Shown here piece after piece: positions 8,701 to 17,222 of a stretch of 48,567 nt of DNA. The number at the start of each line of letters is the position of its first letter. Position 1 is the first letter of the stretch. The stretch spans positions 1 through 48,567 of the forward strand of contig MKTT01000127.1 in assembly GCA_001898385.1 (NCBI GenBank). Reading direction: 5' to 3'. Below the pieces are notes generated by a model, which was not told where the DNA came from, did no database searches, and saw only the letters and a program-made list of their open reading frames with translations. This stretch comes from Planctomycetales bacterium 71-10. GTDB lineage: Bacteria > Planctomycetota > Planctomycetia > Isosphaerales > Isosphaeraceae. A program made the translations under genes and the position numbers.

Positions 8701-9443
8701 CGATCATCAACCCCGGCGCGGCGATCAGCTACAACTTCCGCTCCATGATCCTGGCCCTGACCGACGGCCGCGTGGTCACCGGCCTGCCGGTCGAGGAGAC
8801 GCCGCAGAAGCTCGTCGTCAAGACGGCCGAGGGCGAGCGCGTGGCCGTGGCCCCGGGCGAGATCGAGGAGCGCAAGTTCGCCGAGACGTCGCTGATGCCG
8901 GAGAACCTGGCCGGGACGATGAGCGACGGCGACCTCGTGGACCTGCTCGCCTACCTGGGGACGCTCCGGAAGCCGGTCGGCGTGGTCGGCCGGCTCCGCG
9001 CGGTCGGGCCGATCGCGGGCGAAGGGCCGAGGCCCGACGCCTCGGGGGAGGTCGACGCGGAGGCCCCGGTCCCCGACGGCGCGGGGCGGTCGCTCCCATG
9101 GCGGCGGGCCGACGCCGACGCCGAGGGGCGCGTGGACTTCGGTCCGTTCCTGGCCCCCGGCAAGGCGGCGTTCGCCGTCGCGCCGATCCAATCGCCGGCC
9201 GCGCAAGAGGCGACGCTCGTCCTGGACGGGGCGGCCGACGTGCTCGCCTGGCTGGACGGCCGCCCCGTCGAGCTGAAGCGGGCCGAGGCCGACGGCCCGG
9301 CGACGGCCTCGGTGTCGCTGCCGGCCGGCCGGTCCGTCCTCCTGATCCGGGCGACGGCCGGGCCCGGCGGCGACGGGGGCTCGCTGGCGACGACGATCGT
9401 CTCGGCCGCGCCGGTGGCCTTCGACGCCGAGGCGGGCCGTTGA
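5751..9443 (+). CDS. PVC-type heme-binding CxxCH protein (membrane-bound dehydrogenase domain family)
   Basis: This 1230-residue secreted protein starts with a signal peptide ending near ALRAQT. Residues about 40-420 form the planctomycete membrane-bound dehydrogenase domain, a β-propeller like soluble quinoprotein dehydrogenases, with repeated DTDGDGKAD/DTDGDDRAD Ca-binding-like loops and DRIFPIPMGLAVE. Residues about 430-880 are helical HEAT-like repeats. A cytochrome c domain follows with C952-A-S-C955-H956 and a later Met-containing segment (SLMPENLAG) that could supply the distal ligand. The last ~120 residues form an extra β-rich domain. It probably acts in periplasmic electron transfer or sugar/alcohol oxidation, but the substrate is unknown. 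GGAG upstream supports the ATG at 5751. Its TGA overlaps the next start codon (TGATG). Confidence 0.9.
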   Translation: MESRHMSPGRWAAAGMIALILGLAPALRAQTSPEESARKARPAEGLEATLWAAEPLLSNPTSLDVDSRGRVWVAEGLNYRLTRGGNKRFPKVEEADRIKILEDTDGDGKADKVTVFADRIFPIPMGLAVEERYDDAGKYAGCRVYVGNSPNILVLEDTDGDDRADRRSNLLTGFGGLDSDHGVHGMTLGLDGKLYFTHGDGCCSVQEDRSERTQNFDVTDASGRRVRANRHANTLRVNRDGTEFEVVCDGQRNNYETCRNAFGEGFTSDNDDDGNRGCRVIHTMDGANFGYRTPGSPRHWGEDVPGIVPKLVGTGNGSPCGIAAYESHAIPGLFGGLLEAEAGTRQINAFPLTRHGSTYRTEAKVLLASDDPWFRPSDVGVGPDGSVFVADWYDAGVGGHAFADQDTGRIYRVFPKGSKPAAPKVDFGTVAGLIEALKLPNVAAQDAARRGLLAKGDAGADALLALIQEGSPEEAGRAVQVAASTAKLAGIAAEIIRRPADFQKGDPRIRELAVRLLGRDCRENGAVEYQKPEAKKAPAALDRLDVLLPLATDPDAGVRRELILALRNVPTPQVADALRKLVAGWDGRDRWYLEALGLALENREAEFVTSLMDSSLFGDPAKLDAESTDDKVALPPYFPVDRNETFIPAGAPEPNVTGLGKYLGFLWRLQRPEALPALESLLPRLKAPGLQQAGDDVLTRIRSPYSADVAAILAERSDEPARRAILFEMLATQLAGPWKEAKDRPPVQRVIERALREPSQARQGIAMAAATGEARYRARLEAIALDPAAPDEVAAAAVEAIGAVGGPPSRILSGLVAGSRGKESSARAEAAVRTLPRFFDARDRLREILTDRAFPAAIRREALRTLAKLPEGGLRLVEMAKAGTLPEDLKTEATTTLNASGDRRVREAAAAVLPLPSTASGRPLPPIEELLRREGDPARGEAVFFRKSAEACASCHRVQGRGRWVGPDLSTIGVKYGKGELLNSIINPGAAISYNFRSMILALTDGRVVTGLPVEETPQKLVVKTAEGERVAVAPGEIEERKFAETSLMPENLAGTMSDGDLVDLLAYLGTLRKPVGVVGRLRAVGPIAGEGPRPDASGEVDAEAPVPDGAGRSLPWRRADADAEGRVDFGPFLAPGKAAFAVAPIQSPAAQEATLVLDGAADVLAWLDGRPVELKRAEADGPATASVSLPAGRSVLLIRATAGPGGDGGSLATTIVSAAPVAFDAEAGR

Positions 9444-10276
9444 TGGATCCCGGCCCCCCGCGGGGCGTCCCGAAGAGGCTTGGCGCAACGACCGTGGAAG
9501 CATCCCCAGACCCCGCGAGGCCGCCGAAGGTGGCCGTCGCCCTGCCGTGCTACAACGAGGCCGCCGCGGTCGGCCGCGTCGTCGACGACTTCCGCGCCCA
9601 CCTGCCCGGCGCGGAGGTGTTCGTCTTCGACAACGCCTCCGACGACGGTACGGAGGCCATCGCCGCGGCGCGCGGGGCCCGCGTCGTCCCGGTCCCCGAC
9701 CGCGGCAAGGGCTTCGCGGTCCGGGCCGCGTTCGACGCCCTGGAGGATTACGACGTCGTCCTGATGGCCGACGGCGACGGCACCTACCCCGCCGAGGAGG
9801 CGCCCCGGATGATCGCCCCCATCCTGGAGGGCCGCGCCGAGACGGTCGTCGGCTCGCGCCGGCCCGTCGATGGCGCGCGGGCGATGGCCCCGGTGCGGGC
9901 GCTGGGGAACGTGCTGATCCGCGGGGCGTTCCTGGCCTTCATCGGCCCCGGGGCGGGGGACCTCCTGTCGGGCTACCGGGCGTTCAGCCGGCGGTTCCTC
10001 CGCGAGGTCCGCCTGCGGTCCGAGGGCTTCGAGGTGGAGACCGAGCTGGCCGTCGCGACCGCGGCCGGGGGCCTGGCGGCGGCGGAGGTGGAGGTCCCGT
10101 ACCGGCCCCGGATCGAGGGGACGGAGAGCAAGCTGCGCGCGTTCCGCGACGGGCGACGGATCCTGGCGACGATCGTGCGGGAGGGCTTCCGCCTCCGCCC
10201 GTTACGGGCCTCCGCGATCGTCGCGGCGGCGGCGGCCGGGCCGGCGGCGCTGGCCTACCTGGCGCTGGCGGGCTGA
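9443..10276 (+). CDS. family 2 glycosyltransferase
   Basis: This 277-residue GT-A fold glycosyltransferase is of the dolichyl-phosphate-mannose-synthase-like type. Diagnostic parts are VAVALPCYNEA at residue 30, DNASDDGT at 63, and the D110-G-D112 nucleotide-sugar/metal motif in MADGDGTYP. GDLLSGYRAFSRRF and a basic R-I-L-A-T-I segment follow. One hydrophobic stretch at the very C-terminus may anchor it to the membrane. Full-length relatives often carry two spans, so this may be a short version. Its ATG overlaps the upstream stop (TGATG), implying translational coupling to the heme protein, though the functional link is unclear. Its 3' end overlaps the convergent kinase gene by 22 bp. The acceptor is probably a polyprenyl phosphate or glycolipid (inference). 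Confidence 0.88.
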   Translation: MDPGPPRGVPKRLGATTVEASPDPARPPKVAVALPCYNEAAAVGRVVDDFRAHLPGAEVFVFDNASDDGTEAIAAARGARVVPVPDRGKGFAVRAAFDALEDYDVVLMADGDGTYPAEEAPRMIAPILEGRAETVVGSRRPVDGARAMAPVRALGNVLIRGAFLAFIGPGAGDLLSGYRAFSRRFLREVRLRSEGFEVETELAVATAAGGLAAAEVEVPYRPRIEGTESKLRAFRDGRRILATIVREGFRLRPLRASAIVAAAAAGPAALAYLALAG

Positions 10277-13200
10277 TCCGGGGCGACCGGCGGGGCCTCC
10301 CAGACCTTGACGGTGTGGTCGAAGCTGGAGGAGGCGAGCCGCCCGCCGTCGCGCGAGATGGCCAGGCCCGTGACGGCCGCGCCGTGGTCCCGGAGGGTGA
10401 GGATGGCCCGGCCCCCCTCGACGTCCCAGACGCGGACGCACTTGTCCAGGCCGCCGGAGATCAGGCGGCCGTCCGGGCTGAAGACGAGGGCGAGCACGTC
10501 GCGGGCGTGGCCGTCGAGGCGTCGGGGGGCTCCGGGGCGGCGCGGATCCCAGAGGAGGATGGAGCCGTCGCGGACGGCCGCGGCGAGCCATCGCCCGTCG
10601 TCGGAGTACGCCAGGGCCAGGACCTCGGCATCGGCGGCGAGGACGGGGCCGGGCCCTCCCGTGGCGGCGTCCCAGAGGCGGACCGTCCCGTCGTCGGAGC
10701 CGGAGGCGAGCGTCCGGCCGTCGCCGGAGAGGGCCAGGCGGCGGACGCCCTCGCCGTGGCCCTCCAGGATCATGAGCCGGCCGGCGGTCGCGGAATCCCA
10801 GACGTGGACCTTGCCGTCGCCGCCGGCGGAGGCGATGCGGCGATCGTCGAGGAAGGCCACGGCGTCGACCACCTCGCCGTGCGCTCGATAGGTCGCGACC
10901 GGACGGCCGTCGGCCAGGTCCCAGACGACGACCTCGCCGCGGGCGGGCCTGGGTTCGCCCGCGGACGCGGCCAGCCGGCGGCCGTCCGGGCTGAACGCCA
11001 GGGCGCGCACGCCCGAGTCGGAAGCCTTCAGCCGGTGGAGCAGGGCCCCGGTCGCCGCGTCCCAGACGTGCGCGACGCCGTCGTAGTGCCCGGAGGCGAC
11101 GAGTCGGCCGTCGCCGGAGAGCGCGACGCAGGCGGTGGCGCCGCCGAAGGGGACCGCCGCCGGGGCCTCGAAGGTCCGCGGCTGCGCCGGGCTGCGGGCG
11201 TCCCAGACCTTGGCGACGCCCTCGGGCGAGGCGGAGACCAGGGCCCCCCCGTCCCGGCCGGTCGCGAGGGCGCGGACCCCCTCGGAGTGGCCGAGGAACT
11301 TGTGGAGGGGGCGGCCGGCGGCCGGGTCCCAGAGCCGCACCGAGTTGTCGTTCCCCCCCGAGGCCAGCCAGCCCCCCGCGCTCGGCCAGGCGAGGCAGAG
11401 GGCCCCCCCCTTGTGCGCCGCGATCACCGCCTCGGCCGCCCCGGCGGCGACGCCCCAGATCCGGACGGTGCCGTCGAGCCCGGCCGAGGCGAGCCGAGAC
11501 CCGTCCGGGCTGTACGCCAGGGCGCGGACCTCCCCCTCGTGGCCGCGCAGCACGTGCAAGAGCCTGGGCTCGGCGTCGAAGGTCCAGAGCCTGACCTCGC
11601 CGTCGAGGCTCGCCGTGGCGAGGGTGCCGCCGTCCGGGCCGACGGCGACCGCCGCCACCGGCCCCCCCAGCCGCTCCAGTGGACCGGGCGCGAGCCGGCC
11701 GGCCTCGACGTCCCAGACCCGGGCGGCGTGGCCCGCCAGGCCGGCCGCCAGCCGCGAGCCGTCGGGCGACCACGCCAGCGACAGGACCGCCACCTCGCCC
11801 TCGTCCAGCCGGCGCAGGCGCTCGCCGGTCGCGGCGTCGTAGACGCCGATCGCGCCGTCGCCGCCGGCCCCGGCCAGGCGGCGGCCGTCCGGGCTGTACG
11901 CCAGCGCCAGCACGCCGACGCGGAGGTCGGAGTTCCGGCCTTCGGCGTTGGGCGCGCGGATCGTCAGGAGTTCGCGGCCGTCGGCCGTCCCCCAGATGCG
12001 CATGGTCCCGGAGGGGGCGAGCGTCGCGAAGGAGGAGCCGTCGGGGTGCATGGCGACGGCGACGAACGAGTCCCCCGGAGAGCCGACCTCCCGCAGGGCC
12101 TCCGAGTTCAGCCCCAGCAGGTGGCGCCACTCCCAGCCCCGCCGGTCGACCGCGCCGGCCGCCGGCCGCATCAGGTCGAGCAGCGAGCGGTACTGGCCGT
12201 AGTCGTCCGCGGCCCACGCCGCGCCCGCGAGGCTGGCCCGGGTGTCGTAGAGCGTCCGGTCCTCCTCGTCCTGGGCGGCCTCCAGGTCGCGCAGCGCCCG
12301 CTGGGCCAGGCGGCGGGCGCCGGCCTCCTCGTCGCGGGCGCGGCGGGCGGCGTCGGCGAGGAGGCGTTGCGCCTCCGCCTGCTCGCGGAACCGGCCGGCC
12401 GCCGCGAGCGAGCCGGCCGTCGCCAGGACGAGGACGGCCGTGAGGATCGCGCCCAGGACGGCGATCGCCGGGTTCCGCCGCGCCCATCGCCAGTAGCGCT
12501 CGGCCGGGGAGGCCCGCCGGGCCAGGACGGGGCGATCCTCCAGGAACCGGGCCAGGTCCGCGCCCAGCTCCGCGGCCGAGGCGTACCGGTCCTCGGGCCG
12601 GCGCTCGATCGCCTTGTGGACGACCGTCGCCAGGTCGAGCGGGATCCGACGGTCGAGCTTGCGCAGGCGGGGGGGCGACGCCTGCGAGACCTGGCGGATC
12701 AGCCGGGCGCGGTCGCTCTCGTCGAACGCCGGGCGCCGCGCCAGCAGCTCGTAGAGCGTGAGGCCGAGGCCGTAGACGTCGCCGGCGGGGCCGTAGACGC
12801 CGTCGAACGCCTCGGGGGGCATGTAGCGGAGGGTCCCCACGACATCGTCGCTCTGGGTCAGGTCGTGGTGGTCGCCCCACTTCGCCAGGCCGAAGTCGGT
12901 CACCCAGAGGATCCCGCGGTCGTCCAGCAGGAGGTTCGAGGGCTTCACGTCGCGATGTAGCACGCCCTGCGAATGGGCGTAGTCGAGCCCGCTGGCCGCC
13001 TGGACGCCCAGCCTGGCCACCCACTTCCAGCGACGCGGGCCGTCTTCGATCCCCTCCGGCGGCCGGGCGGGGGGGGGCGGATCGGCGACGGTCGCCTCGG
13101 CCGAGGGGCCGCTCGCGCCTGCACCCGCGTCGACGTCGGTCCGGGGCGACGGGAGTTCGGGGGGCTCGGGCACGGCCTGCGCGGTCGGGTCGGCGACCGC

Positions 13201-13743
13201 GTCGCGGCCCTCGGTGACGTCCGAGGCGGCGGACGACTCCGCGGCGGCCTCGGTGGAGGCGAGTCGCGCCGCCGCGCGGCGGGGGTCGTCCAGCGCGGCG
13301 TCCAGGCCCACCCCCTTGATGCACTGCATCACATAGTAGGGGATCCCTTCGTGCTCGCCGAAGCCGAAGACGGGCACGATGTTCGTGTGGTGCAGCCGGC
13401 CCGCCGACCGGGCCTCGCGCTCGAATCGGCGGCGACGGCGCGAGTCGCCCAGGCCCTGCGAAAGCACCTTCAGGGCCACCCGGCGCGCCAGCGAGGCCTG
13501 CCACGCCTCGTAGACGACCCCCATGCCGCCGCGGCCGATCTCGCGGAGGATCCGATAGTCGCCGAAGACCCGCGGCGGTCCGGGCGCCGGCCCGGGCTCG
13601 GGCCCCGGGATCGGGCCGGCGTACGCCCCGGGCTCGGGCCCCGGGATCGGGCCGGCGTACGCCCCGGCCTCGGTCGCCTCGCCATCGGCCGGGGCTGGAC
13701 CGCCCGGGGCGCTGTCGTGGTCGCTGCCGCAAACGGTCGGCAT
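10255..13743 (-). CDS. membrane Ser/Thr protein kinase with 14 WD40 repeats
   Basis: This 1162-residue protein has four parts. Residues 1-60 are a Pro/Gly-rich leader with two copies of AGPIPGPEPGAY. Residues about 62-404 are a Hanks-type kinase: GRGGMGVVYEA loop, invariant K92, HRDVKPSN with catalytic D265, DFG at 283-285 and MPPEA. An unusual ~85-residue acidic/Ala-Pro insert (about 150-236) lies between the hinge and the αE helix. A single membrane helix follows at about 425-450, then a coiled linker and 14 WD40 units ending in xVWD/xLWD-like motifs. That number suits two seven-bladed propellers. Kinase inside and propellers outside the membrane is the family's usual arrangement. The signal sensed is unknown. 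Confidence 0.93.
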   Translation of the reverse strand: MPTVCGSDHDSAPGGPAPADGEATEAGAYAGPIPGPEPGAYAGPIPGPEPGPAPGPPRVFGDYRILREIGRGGMGVVYEAWQASLARRVALKVLSQGLGDSRRRRRFEREARSAGRLHHTNIVPVFGFGEHEGIPYYVMQCIKGVGLDAALDDPRRAAARLASTEAAAESSAASDVTEGRDAVADPTAQAVPEPPELPSPRTDVDAGAGASGPSAEATVADPPPPARPPEGIEDGPRRWKWVARLGVQAASGLDYAHSQGVLHRDVKPSNLLLDDRGILWVTDFGLAKWGDHHDLTQSDDVVGTLRYMPPEAFDGVYGPAGDVYGLGLTLYELLARRPAFDESDRARLIRQVSQASPPRLRKLDRRIPLDLATVVHKAIERRPEDRYASAAELGADLARFLEDRPVLARRASPAERYWRWARRNPAIAVLGAILTAVLVLATAGSLAAAGRFREQAEAQRLLADAARRARDEEAGARRLAQRALRDLEAAQDEEDRTLYDTRASLAGAAWAADDYGQYRSLLDLMRPAAGAVDRRGWEWRHLLGLNSEALREVGSPGDSFVAVAMHPDGSSFATLAPSGTMRIWGTADGRELLTIRAPNAEGRNSDLRVGVLALAYSPDGRRLAGAGGDGAIGVYDAATGERLRRLDEGEVAVLSLAWSPDGSRLAAGLAGHAARVWDVEAGRLAPGPLERLGGPVAAVAVGPDGGTLATASLDGEVRLWTFDAEPRLLHVLRGHEGEVRALAYSPDGSRLASAGLDGTVRIWGVAAGAAEAVIAAHKGGALCLAWPSAGGWLASGGNDNSVRLWDPAAGRPLHKFLGHSEGVRALATGRDGGALVSASPEGVAKVWDARSPAQPRTFEAPAAVPFGGATACVALSGDGRLVASGHYDGVAHVWDAATGALLHRLKASDSGVRALAFSPDGRRLAASAGEPRPARGEVVVWDLADGRPVATYRAHGEVVDAVAFLDDRRIASAGGDGKVHVWDSATAGRLMILEGHGEGVRRLALSGDGRTLASGSDDGTVRLWDAATGGPGPVLAADAEVLALAYSDDGRWLAAAVRDGSILLWDPRRPGAPRRLDGHARDVLALVFSPDGRLISGGLDKCVRVWDVEGGRAILTLRDHGAAVTGLAISRDGGRLASSSFDHTVKVWEAPPVAPDQPASAR
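13591..13662 (-). repeat. two exact 36-bp tandem repeats inside the kinase gene
   Basis: Positions 13591-13626 and 13627-13662 are identical. They encode the doubled AGPIPGPEPGAY segment of the kinase leader. The unit length is a multiple of three, so copy-number change would keep the frame. Confidence 0.9.
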
Positions 13744-13913
13744 TCTCGCCTCGCCCCGGGCCCCGGGGCGTCGTCCGAAGGGTGGTCGAGCGGGGTCGAA
13801 ACGATGCGAGGGCGGCGGGGGGGGCCGCCGGGTGGAGGGGCCGCCTCGCCCGAGGGGCCCGACTCCATCCTGACCGCCCGTCGCCGTTTTTTCAAGCCGG
13901 CCCGCTCGGGCCT

Positions 13914-14879
13914 TCAGGACGCCCGCACGCGACCGGCCGCGACCGCGGCCCCCTCGACGGCGTCGGCGGCCCGCCGGTCCGGCGCGGCCGCCGGCATCGT
14001 GTCCCCGGCCTCCAGCATCGCCAGCAGGTCGGTCTCGATCTTCAGGCAGAGCTGGTCCAGCGGCAGGTGGTTCAGGCTCGACTGCGAGAACGGGAATTGC
14101 AGCTCCGTGCCGATCTTGTCCAGCGCCAGCGTCGGTGCCGCGACCAGCATGGTGGCTAGGGGGGTCAGCCAGCCGGCCTCCTCCAGCAGGGCGAACGGCA
14201 GCGTGATGAGGAACAGCAGGATGAACCGGCGGATCTCGATCCGGTACGCCAGCGGCAGCGGCGACGAACGGATCCGCTCGCAGGCCCCCATGTGGTCGAT
14301 CAGGATCGCGCGCTGGTCCTCCGCCCGATTGAAGGCGAACCCGCTCATCCCCAACTCCTCGTGGGCGCGACGGAGCAGGGCGCCCAGGTGCAGGCAGACG
14401 GCGTTCGACATGTGGTGCGAGGCGAAGAGGACGTCCGCCGCCCCCCGCCCCAGCAAGGCCACCAGCGACGTGCTGCTGCGCTGGTCGCGCAGGCCCAGCC
14501 GGATCGCGTGCGGCAGGGCGGCCGACCAGCGGATGAACTGCTCGCGCCATTCCCGATCCTCGGGCCCGTACGACAGGCCCGCGATCGCCAGGTTGCGCGA
14601 CTGGTTGACGATCCCGCCCCACAACTTCCGGCCTTCCCACCAGCGGTCGTAGCCGGCGTTGGTCCGGAGGACCAGCAAGAGGCCCAGCGCAGCACCGGCG
14701 ACCTCGTGGGGGCCGACGCCGACGTGCAGGTTCCAGTTGTCCAGCCCCAGGTGCAGGGCGGTGACCAGGGTCGCGAACGCCCCGAAGACGAGCACCCGCA
14801 GGAGGATGAGCGGCATCGCCGAGCCCTGGATGCCGAACACCTCCACCCAGAACAGCAGCTCCTTGTCGCGGAATCTCAC
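13914..14879 (-). CDS. bestrophin-like (UPF0187) anion channel protein
   Basis: This 321-residue integral membrane protein is of the bacterial bestrophin family, whose members form pentameric chloride or other ion channels. Family marks are the N-terminal LILLRVLVFGAFATLV helix, the strongly conserved LVLRTNAGYDRWWEGRKLWG block near residue 70 (the bestrophin neck region), W-x-x-x-x-R-W after the second helix, and ALLEEAGWLTPL before the last helices. The length is typical for prokaryotic members (~300). The start is a GTG at 14879 with GGAGAAGG about 9 bases upstream. It shares its strand with the glycosidase (61-bp gap) and the kinase downstream, but no functional link is evident. Confidence 0.9.
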   Translation of the reverse strand: MRFRDKELLFWVEVFGIQGSAMPLILLRVLVFGAFATLVTALHLGLDNWNLHVGVGPHEVAGAALGLLLVLRTNAGYDRWWEGRKLWGGIVNQSRNLAIAGLSYGPEDREWREQFIRWSAALPHAIRLGLRDQRSSTSLVALLGRGAADVLFASHHMSNAVCLHLGALLRRAHEELGMSGFAFNRAEDQRAILIDHMGACERIRSSPLPLAYRIEIRRFILLFLITLPFALLEEAGWLTPLATMLVAAPTLALDKIGTELQFPFSQSSLNHLPLDQLCLKIETDLLAMLEAGDTMPAAAPDRRAADAVEGAAVAAGRVRAS

Positions 14880-14940
14880 GGGCCCGTGCCTTCTCCGAGT
14901 CCGCCCCTGCCGGGGCCATGTGGGTCGAATTCCGATGCGA

Positions 14941-17151
14941 TCACGGTTCCAGGCGGTACGACGGCGACGCCAGCACGGCGGCCCCGCGCCCCCCCTTGTC
15001 GCGGTCGGGGGAGTCCAGCAGCAGCACGGCCTCCCAGTGCAGGGGCGGGTGCGGCACGCCGTCGCCGGCGCCGCCCCAGCGGCCCCCCGGGGCCGAGCCG
15101 TCCAGCGGGATCCGGACCAGCTTCCAACCTTTGAAGTCCAACCTACCCAGGTCGGGCTGGAACGTCTGCCCCGAAGCGTCGCCGATCCGGCAGCGGACGT
15201 AGGCGTTCGAGCCGTCCCCCTTCAGCCACATCAGCACTTCGCGCGCCTTCTCCGGGATCGGCAAGGGTTTGCGCGGCCGGGCCACCAAGTAACGCCAGCC
15301 GGCGTCGAATTCATAAATAATTTTTAGTACGCGCTCATCCCGCCTCCCGGCCGTGTCGATCGTGGTCTTCAGGGGCTTGCCGCCCGTCCCGGCGTTGTCG
15401 ACGTGGAGGTCCGCCTCCAGGTCGTCCAGCACGTCACGACGGTCGGGCCCGAGCAGCGGTTCGAACCGCCCCGCGATCGGCTCCAGGACCGGCGAGCCGT
15501 CGGCGTCGACCAGCGCCACGTCGAACTTCGTCGCCTTCAGCTTGAGGCTCGCCTCCCCCTTCGGCCGGCCCTTCGGGATGTTCACGACGGCCGACGCCAG
15601 CTCCTTCCCGCCCGGCCCCTTCGCCACCAGCCGGCCGTGGAACGGACGCTTCGACGGGTTGTCGATCGTCGCCTCATACGCCCCCCCGCGCGGGGCGAAC
15701 GCCAGCGACAGCGGGTCGGACCGCCAGACCTGGATGGGGTGGATCGCGGGGAGGGGGCGGCCGTCGTAGGTGATCTCCAGCGGGATCTCGCGATGGGGCG
15801 TGCGATAGGGGTTCGTCGGCAGCTTGTAGACGAGGGCGGTGTAGGCACCCTTGCGAGTCTCGTATTCGACCTTCAGAGGCTCGGTCGCCCCGGCGATTCG
15901 GCAACCGAACGCCTTGGCGTCGGCGACGCCGAGGGTCACCGCCAGATGCGAAGGCGCATCTTGGCCCTCGGCCCTCGGGCCGGCGTCGATCCGAATCGCC
16001 GCCAGCGCCTTCATCCCCGCCGCATCCGAGTCGGAGTCGTTCACGACCTGGACTCTCGGCGACCGCGCCGGTTCCGGCGCGCCCATGTCGGTCGTCCATG
16101 AAACCACCGCGAGCGATTCGCCCTTCGCGAACAGCAGCTTCCAATCGGCCGGCGTCGCGCCGCGAAGGCGATGCGTGAAGGAATACCCCTTCAGGTCGCG
16201 AATCAGCGCCTGGGCGGCCAGGAACGAGGGCTTGGGCGAGAGGTCCTGGCGGACGGTGCCGAAGCGGTGTTCGTTCTCCTTCGGGTCGGGGCCGTCGTCC
16301 TTCCAGTCGTAGAAGATGGAGAGGTTCACGCCGTTGGCGAGGTTCGACAGATACTCGCGGACGATGTAGCGGGCCTGGTCGGCCTCGCTGAACCGCTTCT
16401 CGGCCGTGGAGTAGCCCCACTCGCCGGAGACGATGGGGAGCATCGGCTTCGTCGGCGGGGCGTGGCGGGCGATCAGGGCGCGGAGGCGGCCGTAGTCCTC
16501 GGCGGCGGTCTCGGGGTGGCTCTCGCGGTAGGGGTGGACGGAAACGCCGTCGACGTGCTCCAGGATGCCGGAGGCGAACAGGGTCTCGAAGAAGTCCCAG
16601 GGAAAGCCCGACGAGCCGGGGATGAGGATGGTCGCCTTGGGGTCGGCCTCGCGGACGGCCTTCACGGTCTCGACGGCGAGCTTGGTGTAGTCGTCGGCGT
16701 TGGGCCTGGGCTTCCAGAAGCTGATGTTGGGCTCGTTCCAGACCTCCCAGATCACCCCCCGACCCTTGAAGTGCGCCGCGGCGGCCTTCGCGAACGCGGC
16801 GAACGCCGCGCGACCGGCCGGCGAGTGCGGCGACAGGCCGTCGTCGTAGAGCCGATGGCCGTAGTCCAGGATGAAGTACGCGCGGGCGCCGACCTTGTCG
16901 AGATGCCCCATCAGCCGGTCGTAGGCCGAGAAGTCGTACACCCCGCGCTCGCGCTCGATCCCCTCCCAGAAGAAGTCCATGCGGACGAACTTGAAGCCGG
17001 CCTCCGCGAACCGCTCCATCTCGCCCGGCTGGGGGTCGGTGAAGTGGATGTTGACGCCGAAGCCGTCGGGGACGGTGGGGCCGGGGAGGCCCTCATCGGG
17101 GGGGGCCGCGGCGATGAGCGAGACGGCGAGGAGCAGGCAGGGGGATCTCAT
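14941..17151 (-). CDS. secreted clan-A glycoside hydrolase (GH39/GH5-like) with C-terminal β-sandwich
   Basis: This 736-residue secreted protein has a signal peptide MRSPCLLLAVSLIAAA. The ATG at 17151 is chosen because it opens this signal, although the frame is open to 17226. Residues 30-330 form a TIM barrel of glycosidase clan A: FVRMDFFWEGIE early, EVWNEPN with probable acid/base E140, and IVSGEWG with probable nucleophile E244, plus VSVHPY between them. The rest is β-rich, ending in a carbohydrate-binding-like domain from about residue 590 (DDLEADLHVDNAG to YRLEP). It likely cleaves a plant or microbial polysaccharide in the periplasm or outside the cell. The exact GH family cannot be settled by eye. 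A TPR-metallopeptidase gene precedes it on the same strand with a 71-bp gap. Confidence 0.85.
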   Translation of the reverse strand: MRSPCLLLAVSLIAAAPPDEGLPGPTVPDGFGVNIHFTDPQPGEMERFAEAGFKFVRMDFFWEGIERERGVYDFSAYDRLMGHLDKVGARAYFILDYGHRLYDDGLSPHSPAGRAAFAAFAKAAAAHFKGRGVIWEVWNEPNISFWKPRPNADDYTKLAVETVKAVREADPKATILIPGSSGFPWDFFETLFASGILEHVDGVSVHPYRESHPETAAEDYGRLRALIARHAPPTKPMLPIVSGEWGYSTAEKRFSEADQARYIVREYLSNLANGVNLSIFYDWKDDGPDPKENEHRFGTVRQDLSPKPSFLAAQALIRDLKGYSFTHRLRGATPADWKLLFAKGESLAVVSWTTDMGAPEPARSPRVQVVNDSDSDAAGMKALAAIRIDAGPRAEGQDAPSHLAVTLGVADAKAFGCRIAGATEPLKVEYETRKGAYTALVYKLPTNPYRTPHREIPLEITYDGRPLPAIHPIQVWRSDPLSLAFAPRGGAYEATIDNPSKRPFHGRLVAKGPGGKELASAVVNIPKGRPKGEASLKLKATKFDVALVDADGSPVLEPIAGRFEPLLGPDRRDVLDDLEADLHVDNAGTGGKPLKTTIDTAGRRDERVLKIIYEFDAGWRYLVARPRKPLPIPEKAREVLMWLKGDGSNAYVRCRIGDASGQTFQPDLGRLDFKGWKLVRIPLDGSAPGGRWGGAGDGVPHPPLHWEAVLLLDSPDRDKGGRGAAVLASPSYRLEP

Positions 17152-17222
17152 GAGGAAGCTCGGTTGAGAGGTCGCGGGCGCGAAGCGCCTCGCGGGATCG
17201 GGCCGCTGAGGGCCGGCATCGT

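Noticed and set aside
5580..9503. Very long open frame (about 1300 codons) on the minus strand opposite the heme-binding protein
   Set aside because: Its product is Gly/Arg/Asp/Val-rich with no domain, and it mirrors the real gene. GC-rich third positions remove stops from the opposite strand. The same explains long antisense frames opposite 10255-13743, 17223-20072, 31758-34445 and others.
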